A DNA stretch of 64,000 nucleotides from Euphorbia lathyris. Its lineage: Eukaryota; Streptophyta; Magnoliopsida; Malpighiales; Euphorbiaceae. Position numbers and translations under genes: made by a program. Below are positions 21,785-33,077 of the stretch, in pieces. Under the pieces are notes generated by a model. It searched no databases. It worked only from the letters and a program-made list of their open reading frames with translations, and had not been told where the DNA came from. Each line of letters opens with the position of its first letter. The stretch's first letter is position 1. The stretch covers positions 32,955,501 through 33,019,500 of the forward strand of contig NC_088918.1 of assembly GCF_963576675.1 (NCBI RefSeq). The letters run 5' to 3'.

Positions 21785-22030
21785 ATATATAGGGTTGGAT
21801 AGGAAGAGTAATAGGTAGAGTAGGAATAGGAAGAGGAATAGGTAGAGTTGGAATAGAAAGGGGTTGAAAAATAGCCAAAAATCCGGACTGAGGAGTGCTT
21901 GAACTACGCGTGTCGCGACCGAGGACGTACATCCGCGGCCGCGGTACGCGTTTTTCAGAGAATTTTTCTCTGAATTTCGGAGGGATTTTTGCTGAAGTTA
22001 CCGAGAATCGTACCATTCTCGGCCGCGGAT
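21785..22030 (-). promoter_or_regulatory. GC-rich hairpin module and TATA-like box before the distal ORF-1-like gene
   Basis: Plus-strand 21908-21950 is a CpG-dense imperfect palindrome beginning CGCGTGTCGCGACCGAGGAC. A second stem, ACCGAGAAT...ATTCTCGGCC, is at 21998-22024. On the minus strand CTATATATCCC (21784-21794) lies between these and the ATG at 21561. The same two motifs occur in the LTR U3 and before the proximal gene. Regulatory function is inferred. Confidence 0.5.
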
Positions 22031-22418
22031 CACCCACTGGTCACCCAAATTCTGCATATTAACTCCATTTCTTGATAAATTCTATCCTGAACTCCTTGAA
22101 ATGTAATCTGTACTTAAAAACATAAATGTAAAACATTAAATGATAAGGAAAACCAAAGGTTTATCCTTATTAATGGAAAAATAAATGAAAGTGCTTTAAT
22201 TAATGTATGTTAAATGAATCATTATTTTAGGAATTAAAACTTAGTTATTAACATTTAATTAGACATGAATTGATTAAGTTTGCATTTAATAGATGCATTA
22301 GTGTAGAATAATGAAATTTAATGTTAGTGTAACCCTATAATCAAAAACAGGATATAATGCAAAAGAGAAAGTTTTATTGATTAGAAATATGTACAACATA
22401 TATACAAACAAAACAAAG

Positions 22419-23366
22419 CTATGCTAGAAATTCGTCCCTTTCAATCGGGATTGCCTTAGCCCTATAGCGGTCTATTTTCATCTGCACGAAGGCTTGACGT
22501 TCTGGTGCAGAAAGAAAATTTGGGCCTGATCGAAAAACTCGTTTCACTAGACCTTCATATTCTAAAAATTCATAGTCTAGCGTCGGAAAAGATTCAGCAT
22601 CACTCCAAGGAACAGAAATACTTCCCTTGGTCCCTAGAATTATTCCACATATGATATTCCTGAATCCAACCTTCTTAGCCTTGGATCTAGACGCGGCAAC
22701 AAGACCCTCCATCAGAATCTTTGAAGAATCAACCACGTTGCCTTGAAATATATCTCCAAGTACATAAAGATCAGTTTCTTGGACTACACTACTGAATGTG
22801 CGACCGAACAGACTGTGACTCAGAAATTTATGCAAATACAGCATAGAGTTGGAGTGAAAAGACTGATTGTAGGCAAGTTTAGGATTGAAAGGCCAGATGC
22901 CGGTGAGCATTCTCCAAATATCAGTGGATGTCATGTCTCTTCCATGATGACGTTTGATATTATCCTTTAAGGGAAAACCAAACCAAGCATGTAATTCAGG
23001 ATATCCAAAAGTAAAAGTTTTGCCATCCCGACGAAAGCTAAGACGCACCCGACGCTTGTTAACAAAACGAACCGTACAGAAGAATTCTAATATCCAGCCT
23101 CCAATTATAGGAAACTTCATATCAACAAATCTGGTCCATCCTAAACGTTCCATGTAGCGACTCATATCGTCTTTAATTCCCAGTTGATCGTTAAGAAAGT
23201 CATCCATGTATAGCATTCCTACAAAGAATGTGTATCGAAGCCTCAAGAAGCGCCTTCCCTCATCATGATTGAAGATAGAAAAGTTACATCCATAACGCTC
23301 TGATATATCAGTATGTTTATTGCGTGAAGCAACAACTTTCTTAGATGGTGTGTTTGTAGAAGTCAT
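22419..23366 (-). CDS. ATHILA ORF-1-like protein, proximal copy
   Basis: An intact 315-residue minus-strand frame from ATG 23366. It has the same core as its neighbour: MERLGWTRFVDMKFP, ILEFFCTVRFVNKRRVRLSF, WFGFP, then LYLHKFLSHSLFGR and GFRNIICGIILGTKG. Blocks occur in the same order and spacing, so the two genes are tandem paralogues within one element, though they differ at most positions. The N-terminus is basic (TPSKKVVASRNKH). No membrane segment is evident. The molecular role of this family is unknown. Confidence 0.85.
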   Translation of the reverse strand: MTSTNTPSKKVVASRNKHTDISERYGCNFSIFNHDEGRRFLRLRYTFFVGMLYMDDFLNDQLGIKDDMSRYMERLGWTRFVDMKFPIIGGWILEFFCTVRFVNKRRVRLSFRRDGKTFTFGYPELHAWFGFPLKDNIKRHHGRDMTSTDIWRMLTGIWPFNPKLAYNQSFHSNSMLYLHKFLSHSLFGRTFSSVVQETDLYVLGDIFQGNVVDSSKILMEGLVAASRSKAKKVGFRNIICGIILGTKGSISVPWSDAESFPTLDYEFLEYEGLVKRVFRSGPNFLSAPERQAFVQMKIDRYRAKAIPIERDEFLA

Positions 23367-23502
23367 GGTGTTTGGAATGAGTAAGGAAGCAAAAAAAAAA
23401 AGTTCTGAACTTATTTTCTGGGTAGATGAATTGTAAGAAAAACAGAGAATTGTTCTGACAGAGATGAAAAGAATGTGACAGAAAACTGAACCTCTAGAAC
23501 CT

Positions 23503-23510
23503 ATTTATAA
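23503..23510 (-). promoter_or_regulatory. TATA box before the proximal ORF-1-like gene
   Basis: TATAAATA on the minus strand, about 137 bp before ATG 23366. It is the same octamer as the LTR TATA box, with the GC-rich hairpin module about 150 bp further upstream. Confidence 0.5.
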
Positions 23511-23658
23511 AATCCTAGGATGAAAAAGAGGTGTTGTTTTGAAGTGAAAAGGCATAAAATCAGACCTCTTAAAAATGAAGAAACTCAATTTTTCGTTTCT
23601 GAAAAGTTGTGTCTGCTGGAAAATGAAGAACAAGGGTCGAATTTCTGCAGAAATTCAC

Positions 23659-23785
23659 CGTGTCGCGACCGAGGATTCTGAGCCGCGGTCGCGACACGCT
23701 GATTTCCTTGCGGAAATCAGGCGTCAAAACCTCAAAAAAAAATTTTTTTTTTTCCTCTACCGAGAATCCCTATCCTCGGTAAGTT
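23659..23785 (-). promoter_or_regulatory. GC-rich hairpin module before the proximal ORF-1-like gene
   Basis: A perfect inverted repeat, CGTGTCGCGACCG (23659-23671) against CGGTCGCGACACG (23686-23698), leaves a 14-nt loop. A second stem, TACCGAGAATCCC...ATCCTCGGTA, lies at 23760-23781. The surroundings are strongly AT-rich. Related sequence is in the LTR (8690-8815 and 30842-30967) and at 21908-22024. Confidence 0.6.
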
Positions 23786-23824
23786 CAGAATTTTTCCTGT
23801 CTATTTGAAATCTATTGAAGTCAG

Positions 23825-24005
23825 AATTCTCAACTGAGAATCCCAAATCCTCTGTAAGTTCAGAAATTCCCTAGCTAACTAGAAATACCTAAATTCTCAA
23901 CTGAGAATTTTAAATTCTCTATAAGTTCAGAAAATTCCTTATCTTCTTAAGAATTCTAAATATGTGAATTCTCAACTGAGAATTCCAAATTCTCAACTGA
24001 GAATC
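23825..24005 (-). repeat. Array of decayed ATTCTCAACTGAGAAT near-palindromes
   Basis: The 16-mer recurs near 23826, 23893, 23968 and 23989. The first two copies are followed by a CTCTRTAAGTTCAG tail. They look like degenerate tandem copies (about 67-70 bp apart) of the ACCGAGAAT...CTCGGTAAGTTCAG stem at 23760. They fill the gap between integrase and the first ORF-1-like gene. Confidence 0.75.
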
Positions 24006-24172
24006 ACAAAATTTCTTCTAATTCACATTAAATTCCTAAAAATTAATTAAAAATCATGACTTGAATATATTTTTTATATATCTAAAATTCTAACATAAAA
24101 TGATATAATCTAAAACAAAATAAAATAAAAATAATAAATAAATAAAAACTATGTGTAGAAAAACGAAATGAT

Positions 24173-27100
24173 TTATATGTCAGGAAATCTTGTTACGAAA
24201 TTAGTTCCTATTTCGGAAATATTTTCATAATAAATTTTACATCTATTACCATTAACTTTGAAACGATTGTCGTTAGTTTCCTCAAGTTCTAAAGAACCAT
24301 AGTCGAATGTTTTGACGACTAAATACGGTCCGGTCCATCTGGACTTAAGTTTTCCTGGAAATATACGAAGCCGTGAATTAAATAACAGCACCTTATCTCC
24401 AACATTAAAGTGTTTGACTTTGATTTTGGCATCGTGCCATTTTTTCACTCTTTCTTTATAAATCCTCGCATTTTCATACGATAGATGACGTAACTCATCT
24501 AACTCATTTAAATTGAGCAAACGTTTCTTTCCTGCTTGTTGTAAATCAAAATTAAGTTTTCTAATAGCCCAATAGGCTTTATGTTCTAATTCTACTGGCA
24601 AATGACATGCTTTTCCATATACTAAACGATATGGAGTCATTCCTATTGGTGATTTAAATGCAGTACGGTATGCCCATAGCGCATTATTGAGTTTTTGTGA
24701 CCAATCTTTTCTTGATGATGAAACAATTTTCTCTAGAATCCATTTGAGTTCTCTATTTGAGATCTCCGCCTGACCATTTGACTGAGGATGGTATGGCGTT
24801 GACACGCGGTGGCGTACTCCATACCTTTTCATAAGTATATCAAAATTTCGATTTATGAAATGGGTACCGCCATCACTAACAACGAATCTAGGACAACCAA
24901 ATCTACAAAATATATCGTCAAGAAAATTAACAACTACTTTAGAATCATTCGTAGGGGTTGAAATTGCTTCAACCCACTTCAAAACATAATCAACGGCTAC
25001 TAATATGTAAGTTTTACCATTGGAAGGCGGAAAAGGTCCCATGAAATCAATTCCCCACATGTCGAAGATTTCAACTTCCAATATGTTTGTGAGGGGCATC
25101 TCATCTTTCCTTCCTAAATTTCCCGTTCTTTGGCATTTATCACAACGAGTAATAAATGAACCAACGTCTTTAAACATCGTAGGCCAAAAGAAACCACATT
25201 CCAATATTTTAGCTACCGTTTTATTAACTCCATTATGTCCTCCATATGAGCTGGAATGACATTCCGTTATTATAAATTCATATTCATTTTCTCCAACGCA
25301 TCTCCTAATTATCCCGTCACCACATGATTTGAATAGAAAGGGATCTTTCCAAAAATACTGTTTAATATCGAAGAAAAATTTCCTCCTTTGTTGGAAAGAT
25401 AATCCTTCCGGAACAATATCGGTTGCAAGATAATTAGCAATATCTGCAGACCATGGTGACATGACACTTTCTACTTGATAGAGATTTTCATCGGGGAAAT
25501 CATCTCGTATACCGATAGTTTCACCTATAGGACCGTTTTCATCTTCTAGTCTTGATAGATGATCGGCGACAAGGTTTTCTACTCCCTTTTTGTCTTTAAT
25601 TTCTATATCAAATTCTTGTAACAACAAAACCCATCTAATCAGACGCGGTTTTGCATCTTTCTTAGCAAATAGATAACGTAAAGCTGCGTGATCTGTATAA
25701 ATAATAACTTTAGATCCTAACAAGTATGACCTAAACTTATCACATGCAAATACTACGGCTAACATCTCTTTTTCTGTTGTTGTGTAATTTAATTATGCAC
25801 CGGACAATGTGTGACTTGCATAATATATAACATGTAATCTTTTATCCTTTCTTTGACCTAAAACACATCCTACAGCTAGGTCACTTGCATCACACATGAT
25901 TTCAAAAGGTAAATCCCAATCGGGTTTAGCGATTATGGGTGCACTGACTAAAGCTGTTTTCAATGTCTCGAAAGCTTTAATGCAATCTTCATTAAAATCG
26001 AAGGTTGAATCCTTCATAAGCAAATTAGTAAGTGGTTTGGAGATTATAGAAAAGTTTTTTATAAATCGTCTGTAAAAACCTGCATGTCCTAGAAATGATC
26101 TTACTCCCTTGACAGTTGTTGGTGGGGGTAATTTTTCTATTACTGAAGTTTTTGCTCTATCTACTTCTAATCCTTTTTCAGATATTTTATGACCTAAAAC
26201 AATTCCTTCGTCAACCATGAAATGACATTTTTCCCAATTTAATACTAAATTCGTTTCTTCGCATCTAGAAAGAACTTTATCTAAGTTTTTTAAACATGCA
26301 TCAAAAGAATCTCCATAAACTGAAAAATCATCCATAAATACTTCCATGATATCTTCGATGAAATCATTAAAAATTGCAGTCATACAACGTTGAAAAGTTG
26401 CTGGTGCATTACATAGACCAAAAGGCATTCTCCTATATGCAAATGTTCCATAAGGACATGTGAAGGTTGTTTTATCTTGGTCATCCGGGTAAATATATAT
26501 TTGAAAAAATCCGGAATAGCCATCAAGAAAACAATAAAATGCATGACCGGCTATCCTTTCGATCATTTGATCAATGAAAGGTAAAGGAAAATGATCTTTC
26601 CTTGTTGCCTTATTTAGGTTCCTATAATCTATACAAACCCTCCAACCAGTGGTGGTTCGCGTAGGTATTAATTCACCTTCATCATTCCTTACTACAGTTA
26701 TGCCTCCCTTTTTGGGTACACAATGGATTGGACTAACCCATTCACTATCCGAAATAGGATAAATGATTCCATTGTCTAAGAGTTTAGTAATCTCATTTTT
26801 TACTACTTCTTTCATATTCGGATTTAAACGTCTTTGTCTATCCGCTTTAGGTGGCTTATCTTCTTCTAAGTGAATCCTATGCATTACAATACTAGGATTA
26901 ATTCCTTTTAAATCTGAAATCTGCCATCCCATACTTCCTATTCTATTTCTAACAACTTCTTTCAATTTTTCTTCTTGATTTTTTGTTAATTTGTTAGAGA
27001 TGATTATAGGTAGACTATCACTTCCGCCTAGGAAAGCGTATCTCAGATGGTTTGGTAATTCTTTAAGTTCTAATTTTGGTGGAACTACTACTGAAGGCGG

Positions 27101-29449
27101 AACTGGTCCATCTTCTCGAATCAAAGGCTCTGGGTCCTTATCTTCTAATTCTTCACCCATTATAGGTTCTATTATTTCTTCTCTTTGAACAATGTCATTA
27201 ACACATTCTTCAACTAAATCAAGCTTCATACAGGCGAAATCCTCCATAGGATATTTCATCGCTTGATTCATATCGAACTCGATCTTATCGTCACCTATTC
27301 TTAAAACTACTTTTCCTTCCGACACATCAACTAGAGCACGTCCCGTGTTCATGAACGGTCTACCAAAGATTAGCGGACAATTAACATCATAAGCAAAATC
27401 TAAGATAACAAAATCACTAGGAAAAATAAATTTGTCAACTTTTACTAAAACGTCTTCAATTATACCATATGGTCTTTTAGTGGATTGATCCGCTAATTGC
27501 AAAACCATATTGGTACGTTTGATGTCTTCTTCTAAACCTAATTTTTCAAAAATAGACAATGGCATCAAGTTTATACTAGCTCCTAAATCACAAAGACAAC
27601 TTGGGAATTCCATATTTCCCAATTTACACGGAATGGTAAAGCATCCGGGATCTTTGAGTTTAGTAGGTAATTTGCTTGATACTATCGAACTACAATCTTC
27701 AGAAAGTGAAATGGATGAAATTCCTTCCCAACTAATCTTTTTTGAAATTAAATCTTTCAAGAATTTTTCATAGTTAGGAATTTGCATAATTGCATCCATG
27801 AATGTTAAATTTATATGCAAATTTTTAAGTTTATCTAAAAATGATAAAAGTTGTTTATCATGGTCCTTATTTCGGACCCTGTGTGGAAAATGTGGTTTTG
27901 GTACAAAAGGTTTCGTACTAGAGTCAATTGGTGTATCTTTTTGTTTTAACGTATCTTCTTTGGATTTTGGTAAATCATTTCCAGGTAAAGTTGAATTTCC
28001 GGGCATTTCCGGACCTAAGTAGTTTTTCCCCGAGCGAAGAGTGATAGCCTTAACATGCTCTTTCGGATTTTCTTCCGTTTGGCTGGGAAGACTTTCCTCT
28101 TTGCGGGATGGAATTGATTTAGCAAGTTGTCCAATTTGAACTTCCAAATTATGGATGCTAGATGATTGGTTTTTGATAAGCTGATCGAATTTACTTTCGA
28201 TCCGTTTAAAACCTTCGTCTTGATTACTTACCTTTCCATTCATAGCATCTATAAATTTGTCGATTTTTGAAGATAAAGTGCTAATCGTATCTCTTGTTTG
28301 ATTTTGATAATTATTTACACGATATTGATTAGCATTTGCATTATTATTATTATTACTATCTTTCCAGTTAAAGTTAGGATGATTTCTCCATCCAGGATTA
28401 TAAGTATTAGAATAAGGATTAGTAGTTTGGTTTTGTCCTTGGACAAAATTTACCTGTTCTATCTCATTCATACCTTCGTAATCAATGTCTGTCTGGATCG
28501 GATCATTAGGATCGCACGGTGCCATAAACCTATCAACTTTGTGCGATAAGGCAGAAAATTGGGCTTGTAACATCGTAACTGGATCAAGATTCATTATACC
28601 TTTAACCGATGATGTACCTGAGGATGATGGTTTCGCCATTGGTATATGTCCACGCTCTGGGGGCCACATACTGCTGTTGATTGCCATTTCCTCCAAAAGT
28701 TCTCTTGCTTGGGCGGACGTCTTCTTCATAAATAACCCTCCAGACATAGCATCTAATGAACCTCTAGTTGTAGGATTTAATCCATTATAGAATGTCTGCA
28801 TTAAAAGTGCATCTGGCAGTTGGTGGTGTGGGCATAAACGTTGAAGTTCTTTAAAACGTTCCCAAGCCTCATAAAGAGTTTCATTATCATTTTGGGTAAA
28901 AGATGTCAATTCTTTGATGACTCTTGCGGTTTTTGCTAAAGGAAAATATTTTGATAAAAACGCTTGCGCTAATTGGTCCCAAGTTTCAAATGTTGCAGCA
29001 GGCATAGAAGTTAACCAAATTTTTGCCTTATCCTTCAAAGTGAAAGGAAAGAGGCGAAGTTTGATTGCTTCGGCTGTTACATCAGTAATTTTAAAAGTAT
29101 CACAAATTTCTAAGAAATTTGTCAAATGAGCATTAGGGTTTTCGTTAGGTAGTCCGTAAAACGTTACGTTGTTTTGCAACATATTAAGCAAAGCAGGCTT
29201 AATTTCAAATTGATTTGCGTTTATACGGGGTCTAACTACACTATTAGTTACACCGGCCATTCCTGGCCTAGCATAATCCATAAGTGTCGGTGGATCGGCC
29301 ATATTTTCTGGCTGGACTACTTTGGTTTTTAAGGGTGTTTTGTCTTTGTTTTTCTTGTTTTTCTTGTTTTTCTTGTTTTTCTTAAGTGTTCTTTCAATTT
29401 CTGGATCAAGAGGGTCTGGTGGCGTGCCCGAACTTCGCGAACTGCGCAT
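24173..29449 (-). pseudogene. Athila-like gag-pol polyprotein with one in-frame stop
   Basis: One frame of 1759 codons runs from ATG 29449 to 24173, broken only by TAA at 25795-25793, where related elements usually have Gln (CAA to TAA). In order: a Lys/Asn repeat (residues 24-36), the gag core (AIKLRLFPFTLKDKAKIWL, QAFLSKYFPLAKTARVI), and protease with CDLGASINLMP near residue 620 (DLG for DTG, as usual in Athila). RT follows with CIDYRNLNKATRKDHFPLPF and the catalytic EVFMDDFSVYG near 1038. RNase H has [15 protein letters not shown]. Integrase has HGGHN/CDKCQ zinc residues and a DDE core ([39 protein letters not shown]). Apart from the stop it looks intact. Confidence 0.93.
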
Positions 29450-29618
29450 GAACTTGAAATTGTTGCACGGCCCAAACTACCTTCAAAACAAAATTGAAAA
29501 CAAATATGTTATATAAACTGAAAATAAATAAAATGTAAAAGTTGTATAAAAATAATGTGTAAACCTAGATTCGAAAATAAAATACGAAAAATAAAATTTT
29601 TGTCAAAAAATTTGGCAT

Positions 29619-29637
29619 ATCCCCGGCAACAGCGCCA
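29619..29637 (-). other. Primer-binding site, tRNA-Asp type
   Basis: The minus strand reads TGGCGCTGTTGCCGGGGAT, one base different from the site at 716-734, with the same six-base spacer to the LTR. Confidence 0.85.
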
Positions 29638-29643
29638 AAAACT

Positions 29644-31229
29644 TGTTGAGCGATTTCCGCAAGTGCACGGTTTCGCTTGTAGTAATAAAAATATCGATCC
29701 CACAGGGATACGTTTTTTAACGAAAAACTTATTTTTGAATCTGTTAATTTCGAACTTGTTAGATTTACTATTGAATGTAAATGAAAAGTGAAATTTGTCT
29801 AATTGAATTTAGGAAATTGTTTAATTGAGTTTGTGGACTTTGAGTATTTGAAAATGCTGGATTAAGATTTTATATTAGAATATATCGATTGTTAGAAAGA
29901 TCTTCTGATTTAGGGATGAATTTTACAAAACAGGAACATTTAGAAATTTTAGAAAAACAAATGAATGTATTCATTTGCATTAAGCAAAGAAAACAACTTA
30001 AACTTTGTATCAATTAAGATGATGAAATAAATGACGGAACCTCTAATTAATTGGCTTTGAACGCGACAAAACCCTTTCGGGATAGTTGCCCTTAATCAAA
30101 TTAAAACTCTTTCGAGATGATAATTTGCCTAAGTGTTCAACAAAGTTTCCTTGTAATGATTTTGAATTTAACTACGTTTTAATGAAAACACCAGCAATCA
30201 CTTTAGTGGATTGGTTACCATAAGTGCTGCATAACGATTTATCGAATAGAACGGACTTTATTAGATGAAATATAAATTGATACAAGTTTACAGAGAACAT
30301 GGAGCATCGAGTTCTTCGAGGGCGTGCAAGTGAACGGCTGATCAGTCCTTTCCTTGGGTTTCCTTAGAGGTTGTCAGGCTCAGGGGCGAACACTCTACTC
30401 AATCTTCTCGCTGTAACTTCGTAATAGGGATTCGGTCGGCCACTACCAAAATGCAAACTAAAACTGGAACAATGTCTAAACGCTACTGAGTTGTAATTAA
30501 ACTATAAACAATATGTGTACCTCATCTTGTTTTGTACAGAATCTAATTTCTAACTCTCGAACTATTTTTGCTTAGAACTTAGAAATTAGTTCTACGCTCT
30601 GATTCTATATCTATATTACATAACATTACATTCATTTTTCTCAACATCAACTCTTTATTTATAGATGTTGAAGGGTTGTGATTGAAGTGATGTGTCCCTT
30701 GTGAAAAATTGTATCCGTTGGTTAAGAGTCGTGTCCGTTGTTAAGAATTGTGTTCTTTGTGAAGAGCCGTTTCTATCCACCCGAACGAACGCGTTTCTTG
30801 GATTTCAACATATGTTTATTGATCTTGGCAGAATTTCTGCACTTACCGAGAATGGAGATCCTCGGCCGTGAATGGGGGAGCATTAAGTTGAGCTTTGGAC
30901 GAAGGAAGGAAGTAGCTGAACCACGCGTGTCGCGGCCGCGGGTGGGGGATTCGCTGTCGCGGCATGCTGTGTTTTTCACTTCTTTGCTCTCGTTCGTGTC
31001 CTTGACTTGGCGCTTTTGATTTACGTCGTCTTTGACTCCTTTTGTAGGGTTTTTCTTCTGTTTTTGATCCTTTTTCGTTCATATTTGGATTTTACCAAAT
31101 ATTTAGGTATCTTGCAAGAAAGAAAGATATTTGAGAGTAAAAGTAATCTAAACAGATATAAACAACATAAATTTGTAAAAATAATGATGTAAATATTAAT
31201 GATATTTTAGGTATATTTTGGGCTTAACA
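29644..31229 (-). repeat. 5' LTR of the Athila-like element
   Basis: Full-length match to 7492-9077 with nine differences by eye and no length change. The TATA box is at 30656-30663 (minus strand). Followed by the target duplication GTACT. Confidence 0.96.
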
Positions 31230-31234
31230 GTACT

Positions 31235-31560
31235 CCAAGTCGAAGAAGTTCAATCGAACCTCAAACACTCCTACAAACATAGCTACGAATATTACCTAAT
31301 TTAGAAGATAACAACCAGGCAGTAGAATAATATTTGGTTTTGAACAATCTACTAACCAGTGAGAGAGGAGAAAGAATTAACTTATACCCTTGTTTGCCTA
31401 ACAGAGATAAATTAAATAAATGTGAATCTCGAAACCCAAGGCCTCCCTGATCCTTCCCACTACACAAATCTGGCGAACCGAAGCAATGGATATTCCACCT
31501 TTCCCCTTCCCTGAACTCCACCAAAATGAGTTCATTATTTTTTACAATTCGTCACATGTC
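31235..31560 (-). pseudogene. LINE ORF2 remnant, proximal half
   Basis: On the minus strand it encodes FGSPDLCSGKDQGGLGFRDS, then LFNLSLLGKQGYKLI and LVSRLFKTKYYSTAW, the segment that follows RT in plant LINE ORF2. It was contiguous with 6600-7486 before the LTR element inserted. The usual sequence between this segment and zf-RVT is largely missing, so the LINE was already internally deleted. Confidence 0.8.
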
Positions 31561-32589
31561 GATCGAGGAAGTAAAAACGTACTCATGCAGTGTCCTGGAG
31601 CATTTTTAAGAGGATATTTTGTTGAACTCTTAAATTAAATTTTGAAGAGCTTGTAACGAAATTTAATTCTAAAAGCCTCGTAGCTCCTCCTCACATTTCT
31701 AAGGAGACGTTCATTTCGTAGTTCAGAATTGAAATGTTACGGAATCGAAGAAACAATCTTTGACAAAATATAGTAAAGATTAATACATATAACTAGTAAA
31801 ATAAAACGTGGACGATAACCAATAAAAGACTATTTAGTACAGAAAGTTGAATATGATAAGGGTATGTCTATTCACTTCCAAAGTAATAGCAACCCACAGA
31901 TCTCGATGAGTATTTAAAGTGATATTTCTTCATATTTTACCGTTTTTCATGTTTTACCCTTTTCCACGTTTTCTCCATTTTCACATTTTTACTGTTTCCA
32001 TATTTTCATGTTTACCATTTTCTACGTTTTTTGATTTTTCGCATTTTACTGTTTTCAAGTTTTTTTCTGTTTTTACTATTTTCCATTTTTTTCAAGTTTT
32101 TCCCATGAAACATGAAACAAATTATCAATAAGATATGAGAGGAATAGAAAATATTGATCATGGAATAGTTATTCCTATGTTAAGTTAAAGGATTCTTATT
32201 TTTTTTTTTTTTTAGGAATGACTATTCTATTTTCTTATCTGTATGACAGATAAGAATATCAATTTATATATGATTAACCTTAAAGAGAACCAACCCCTTT
32301 CAAAAATCTATTGATGTGGAAAATAAATGAGGATGGACTAACCCACAAGCAGTTCAAGGCCCAGCCCAAACAAGATAAGCCCAAAATATATCATACTCTC
32401 AGCCCAAAATATTATGACCTCAAAATATTAATTCTACTAGAGGATAAGCTTCCATACTTTTCAAATTACTTAATAATGGATTAAGACATAATAAATAACA
32501 GTTGACTTATTATACAATCATTACTAATAATAAGAATATGAAGAACAACATTAGAATGAGCTGCAATGAACTCAATCAATTAAAAAAAT
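31561..32589. other. Intergenic, no gene seen; T-rich low-complexity tract
   Basis: 31920-32110 is a degenerate T-rich repeat of TTTTTCATGTTTTAC-like units. 32135-32255 contains a small inverted repeat (GGAATAGTTATTCC and its partner GGAATGACTATTC) around a T run. No credible ORF. Confidence 0.7.
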
Positions 32590-33077
32590 AGGGTTAAATA
32601 TATATAGCTGTTCTTTTCGCTGATTTGCAAATAGATATCTGTGGTATTTCTTTGCAAATCCAATTTTGTGGTTTGTAAAATTTTATATTTGGATTCACTT
32701 TGTCAGAATTTGACCGATAATGATATCGAAATGAAATTTTTTAAGAGTTAAATGATATTTTTAAGCAATTTTAATTCTTCAACTTTTTAAGTTTGAGGTT
32801 ATGTAGGTGTTGTTTTTTTTTTATGAGAGAGAACGTTAATGTTTAGAGAGAAAAAACTCCAAAAATAATGATTTTGAAAAATTAAAAATATGTTTCTATA
32901 GTAAATATTATACTAAAAGACTTTAATTTTTGAAAATTTCATTTTGAGGTCGTTATCGGTCAAATTTGACAAAGTAAAAAATGCAAAATTTTACAAACCA
33001 TAGGGTTGCGTTTGTAAAGAAAAATACCACAGATACTCATCTCCGTATAACCACATTGCATCTACTTGTAATTAACC
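32590..33077. mobile_element. Long-TIR MITE, Mutator-like
   Basis: Inverted arms of roughly 130 bp share TATCTGTGGTATTT, GGTTTGTAAAATTTT and TTTGACCGATAA (left 32634-32720; right, inverted, 32955-33045). Poly-A-rich flanks of about 9 bp look like a target duplication. Non-coding. Confidence 0.65.

Larger units (their letters stand above)
7487..31234 (-). mobile_element. Complete Athila-like Ty3/gypsy element, hosting a nested Tat-like element
   Basis: Two 1586-bp LTRs (7492-9077 and 29644-31229) are flanked by the 5-bp target duplication GTACT (7487-7491 and 31230-31234). The element reads on the minus strand: 5' LTR on the right, primer site, gag-pol, two ATHILA ORF-1-like genes, a 3' spacer and the 3' LTR. 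Removing the nested 9978-19863 element with one 5-bp duplication leaves about 13.8 kb. I read nine LTR differences, about 0.6 percent. It is inserted in a LINE pseudogene. Confidence 0.95.

Noticed and set aside
20356..23366. Calling the two post-pol genes envelope proteins
   Set aside because: Neither shows a signal peptide or transmembrane segment; their motifs fit the ATHILA ORF-1 family.
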